From Agrypnia vestita (taxonomy: Eukaryota > Arthropoda > Insecta > Trichoptera > Phryganeidae), in assembly GCA_016648135.1 (NCBI GenBank), contig JADDOH010010124.1, forward strand, positions 1 through 64,000: a DNA stretch of 64,000 nt, given 5' to 3'. This document shows, piece after piece, positions 1 to 64,000 of the stretch. The first letter of the stretch is position 1, and each line of letters starts with the position of its first letter. The notes beneath the pieces were generated by a model. That model saw only the letters and a list, made by a program, of their open reading frames with translations. It ran no database searches and was not told where the DNA came from. Both the position numbers and the translations under genes were made by a program.

Positions 1-512
1 AAACCTTACTTCCTAAAGTAATATACAGTTCGGTAAAAAAGTAATACTAACGAATTTTTAACATTTTCCTACATATTCCCACCATAACTTATACTCATCA
101 TTTTTCTACAAAATCGTCAGTACTTTTTATTATAAAAAAAATAAGGCAGTCACTACGCGTGTATCATTATGAAAATCTACAAAAATGTTAATATACTAAA
201 TTTCTACACATAAATATATTTATCATACACCAATGTAAAACAAAAAAAACTGCAAAACAAATTCTCAAAAAATCAAGTAACAGTTTATCTCGTAAAAAAA
301 CAACATCGTTTAAATAACTTGGGAACAAATTTATTTTATTTTCTTAAGTAAATAAGTTTCAGTTCTGCCAGAAATTAATACATTTTTATGGTCCCTACGT
401 ACATCGAATTTCAAAGGAAACTACGTCATTTATAAATAAGGAAACCTCAAGTACAAGAAATTCTTACATTAATGGCAGTTTATTCAGAAGAAAATAATCG
501 TTTTCCTTCGGC
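1..512 (-). other. unc-5: unc-5 3' flank and probable 3' UTR
   Basis: AT-rich sequence downstream of the unc-5 stop. On the minus strand AATAAA occurs at 484-479 (about 30 nt after the stop) and twice at 340-330. The latter pair would give a more usual UTR of roughly 170-200 nt. Which one is used cannot be told from sequence. Nothing else is recognised here. Confidence 0.45.
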
Positions 513-62023
<61,511 letters not shown>

Positions 62024-62369
62024 GCTGCCCTGCGCCCTGCGCTGGTCCCGCTCCTACAGCGCGACTACCGACCTGACTTCCCAACACTCACCTGGTGTCA
62101 TTAAATCGACACATTTGCCGCGCTGATTTATAACCGATCATCAATATAATCGGAAGCATTTAAGATAAACTCGGATTAAATTCTCGCTACTGCCATTAAT
62201 AATCGCGGGTACTCGATACATTCACGACGAACTGTGTTTATATTTGAGAGGTTAATTTTAACTGTCGGTACGCGAGCACTCACACTGTTGCGACACTTGT
62301 ATCACCGCACTCATTTACGAAACACAAAGATCACTTTCTCAGGGTTACCGACGTTTGCATGATTGTCAT
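62024..62369 (-). other. unc-5: candidate unc-5 5' UTR exon
   Basis: A very strong acceptor (a T run ending TTTTCAG, 62372-62370) lies 346 nt upstream of the start codon and could begin a 5' UTR exon that carries on into exon 1. It contains short upstream ATGs, including one at 62369 that stops after 12 codons. Internal donors (GTGAGT at 62283-62278; GTGAGTG near 62090) could split it. Transcript evidence is absent, so this is a suggestion. Confidence 0.3.
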
Positions 62370-64000
62370 CTGAAAAAAAAAACAAAAAAGATCAGTTTTA
62401 CAATTTAATTTTACATTTATTACAAAAAAAATGTTAAGATCACTAAGAAAACATATATATTACAAAAAATAAAAAAGTTAGTAAACACTTCAACAGACCC
62501 ACCATGCACATAAATGTTTCCATAAAAATACTTTCATTTGCTCGCAAATTAATTCATTATATTCTTTTGCACATAACATTTTTTTAATTATATCAAATGC
62601 TTAAAATAATAATTATAAACATAATATAAAACAATAATTAAAAATAATTTATAAAAGTGGTAAAAATAAATCGACACATCAAAATAAATATGAATTACAA
62701 CAAAAATATGTAACAGGACCACTTATATTAATTTTAAATAAAATATATAAAAACTCAACACTTGCATTGCTTGTACATTGTACATTTCACTGAATTGAAT
62801 ATTTTAACAAGTAATTTTTTTTCAATACTTTTGTTGTTTAATGAGTAATGTGTACTATATAGAGAGATTTGACTACACCAGTGGAACGACTACTAGAAAT
62901 GATTATTACTGTAACTAGTATCACATGAGGCTCACGTAACAACCGACAACGTAACACTGCGTAGGTCCTGAGTAGCGATGGCTGGGGGTTGCAAACTAAA
63001 TATACCTGACCTAACCGAGAACCCCAAATCCCCATTCCCACAAAACCTAATTCCATCTCATTCTATCGTATTCCTCTGTCTCTCTCACGGTCATATGTCA
63101 TTTTTTTACAAAGGCACAGTTTTTGAGCATCTTGTGTTGTGTTGAAAACGAGCACACAGTTGCTCCCAAAGTTTACAATTAATATTAACATTTTTATTTT
63201 CCTTTACAAAATATGTTTTAACTATGATATTCATTCTTGAATAATCCTGTGTCGAGGTAAACTATGATTTATAAAAGAATTTTATCGATTTGTAGAAATT
63301 AAACTATATAAACTTTAATAGCTCCACTCATTCATTGCGTTTTATATAAATCATCATTATATTTAGAAACATTGTATTGTTTTGCTACTGGGTTATTATG
63401 TAGTGTGCCTATTTTAGTTTCGACCAATCACCACTCTGGCTTACTGCTTTGTATTAAAGTTGATTTAGTACTATTCCGATGTTAATTTGTAAAATTAACA
63501 TCGGAATAGTACAAATTAACATCGGAATAGTACTCGATCCTATAATCGATTGCTAAATATACCAGATTGAAATATGACAAAATTTTATATTTCTACTACA
63601 AAAAGAGTACGATGAAAATCTCTCGATACTTGTATGCTACAGAAATCTCATCTTTACAATCTTTAAATATAACAGCTATCAGTCTCTCAGTGAGTTGATG
63701 TCATGATTTATTTTTGAGTCCATTCTATTTGAATTGAAATGAACGAAAATTAAACTACGAAATCTGTGAAACTCGGCAGTTTTATCTGGTAGAAATTATG
63801 CTGAGAATGTTATCCACCCTTGATCCAATATTTCATATTTTTTTCTCTTTTTTATTATAACTCTATTTCTGGTAGTATATAATTTAATCCTATATTTTAT
63901 ATTTATTCTTTTATATCACAACTTTCTTTTATTAAATATCAATCATGAATAAGACAATTAATTAATTATTTAATACAACTACCATAGAATAAGTTTCACA
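62370..64000. other. upstream region, no gene recognised
   Basis: AT-rich sequence upstream of unc-5 exon 1, either a 5' UTR intron or intergenic. It contains the small foldback at 63468-63533. A 72-codon open frame at 62838-63056 (minus) has no recognisable family and is probably chance. Confidence 0.6.
63468..63533. repeat. foldback plus direct repeat of a 21-nt unit
   Basis: GTACTATTCCGATGTTAATT(T) at 63468-63488 is followed by two direct copies of its reverse complement (63492-63512 and 63513-63533), all perfect. Confidence 0.92.

Overview
The window is a stretch of insect nuclear genome, most likely from a moth or butterfly. It has AT-rich introns, canonical GT-AG splicing, a mariner element, RTE-like LINEs, Penelope-like elements, and hAT, pogo and TTAA-type DNA transposon remnants. 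One protein-coding gene can be supported, and it spans nearly the whole window on the minus strand. It is the netrin receptor gene unc-5. I assembled it from twelve coding exons, starting at 62023 and stopping at 513, with every junction in phase. The predicted protein is 1092 residues: signal peptide, a long acidic linker, two Ig domains, two thrombospondin type-1 repeats, one membrane span, then ZU5, UPA and death domains.

Layout from high to low coordinates, which is the direction of transcription: possible 5' UTR exon (62024-62369); signal-peptide exon (61939-62023); intron 1 with a possible 6-nt microexon (58872-58877); linker plus first half of Ig1 (58096-58496); second half of Ig1 (57177-57390); a 19.7-kb intron 3 holding a dead mariner, an RTE-like LINE, a pogo-like element, a TTAA-flanked element, a tRNA-like sequence inside a perfect foldback, and a microsatellite with an assembly gap; the two Ig2 exons (37244-37449, 36342-36420); two single-exon TSP1 modules (34712-34885, 33650-33853); a 30.6-kb intron 7 packed with transposable-element remnants; and a compact cluster of five exons (513-3071) for the membrane span and cytoplasmic domains.

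The most unusual feature besides the gene is a set of about a dozen short motifs on both strands that fit the hammerhead ribozyme core (CTGANGA, a stem-loop, then GAAA). Two pairs of them sit in inverted terminal repeats around coding remnants of Penelope-like retroelements. Several lie in the sense direction of unc-5 introns. These are sequence and fold inferences only and have not been tested.

No other host gene, functional tRNA, rRNA or CRISPR array was recognised. Most long open frames outside the listed exons are chance frames or transposon remnants.
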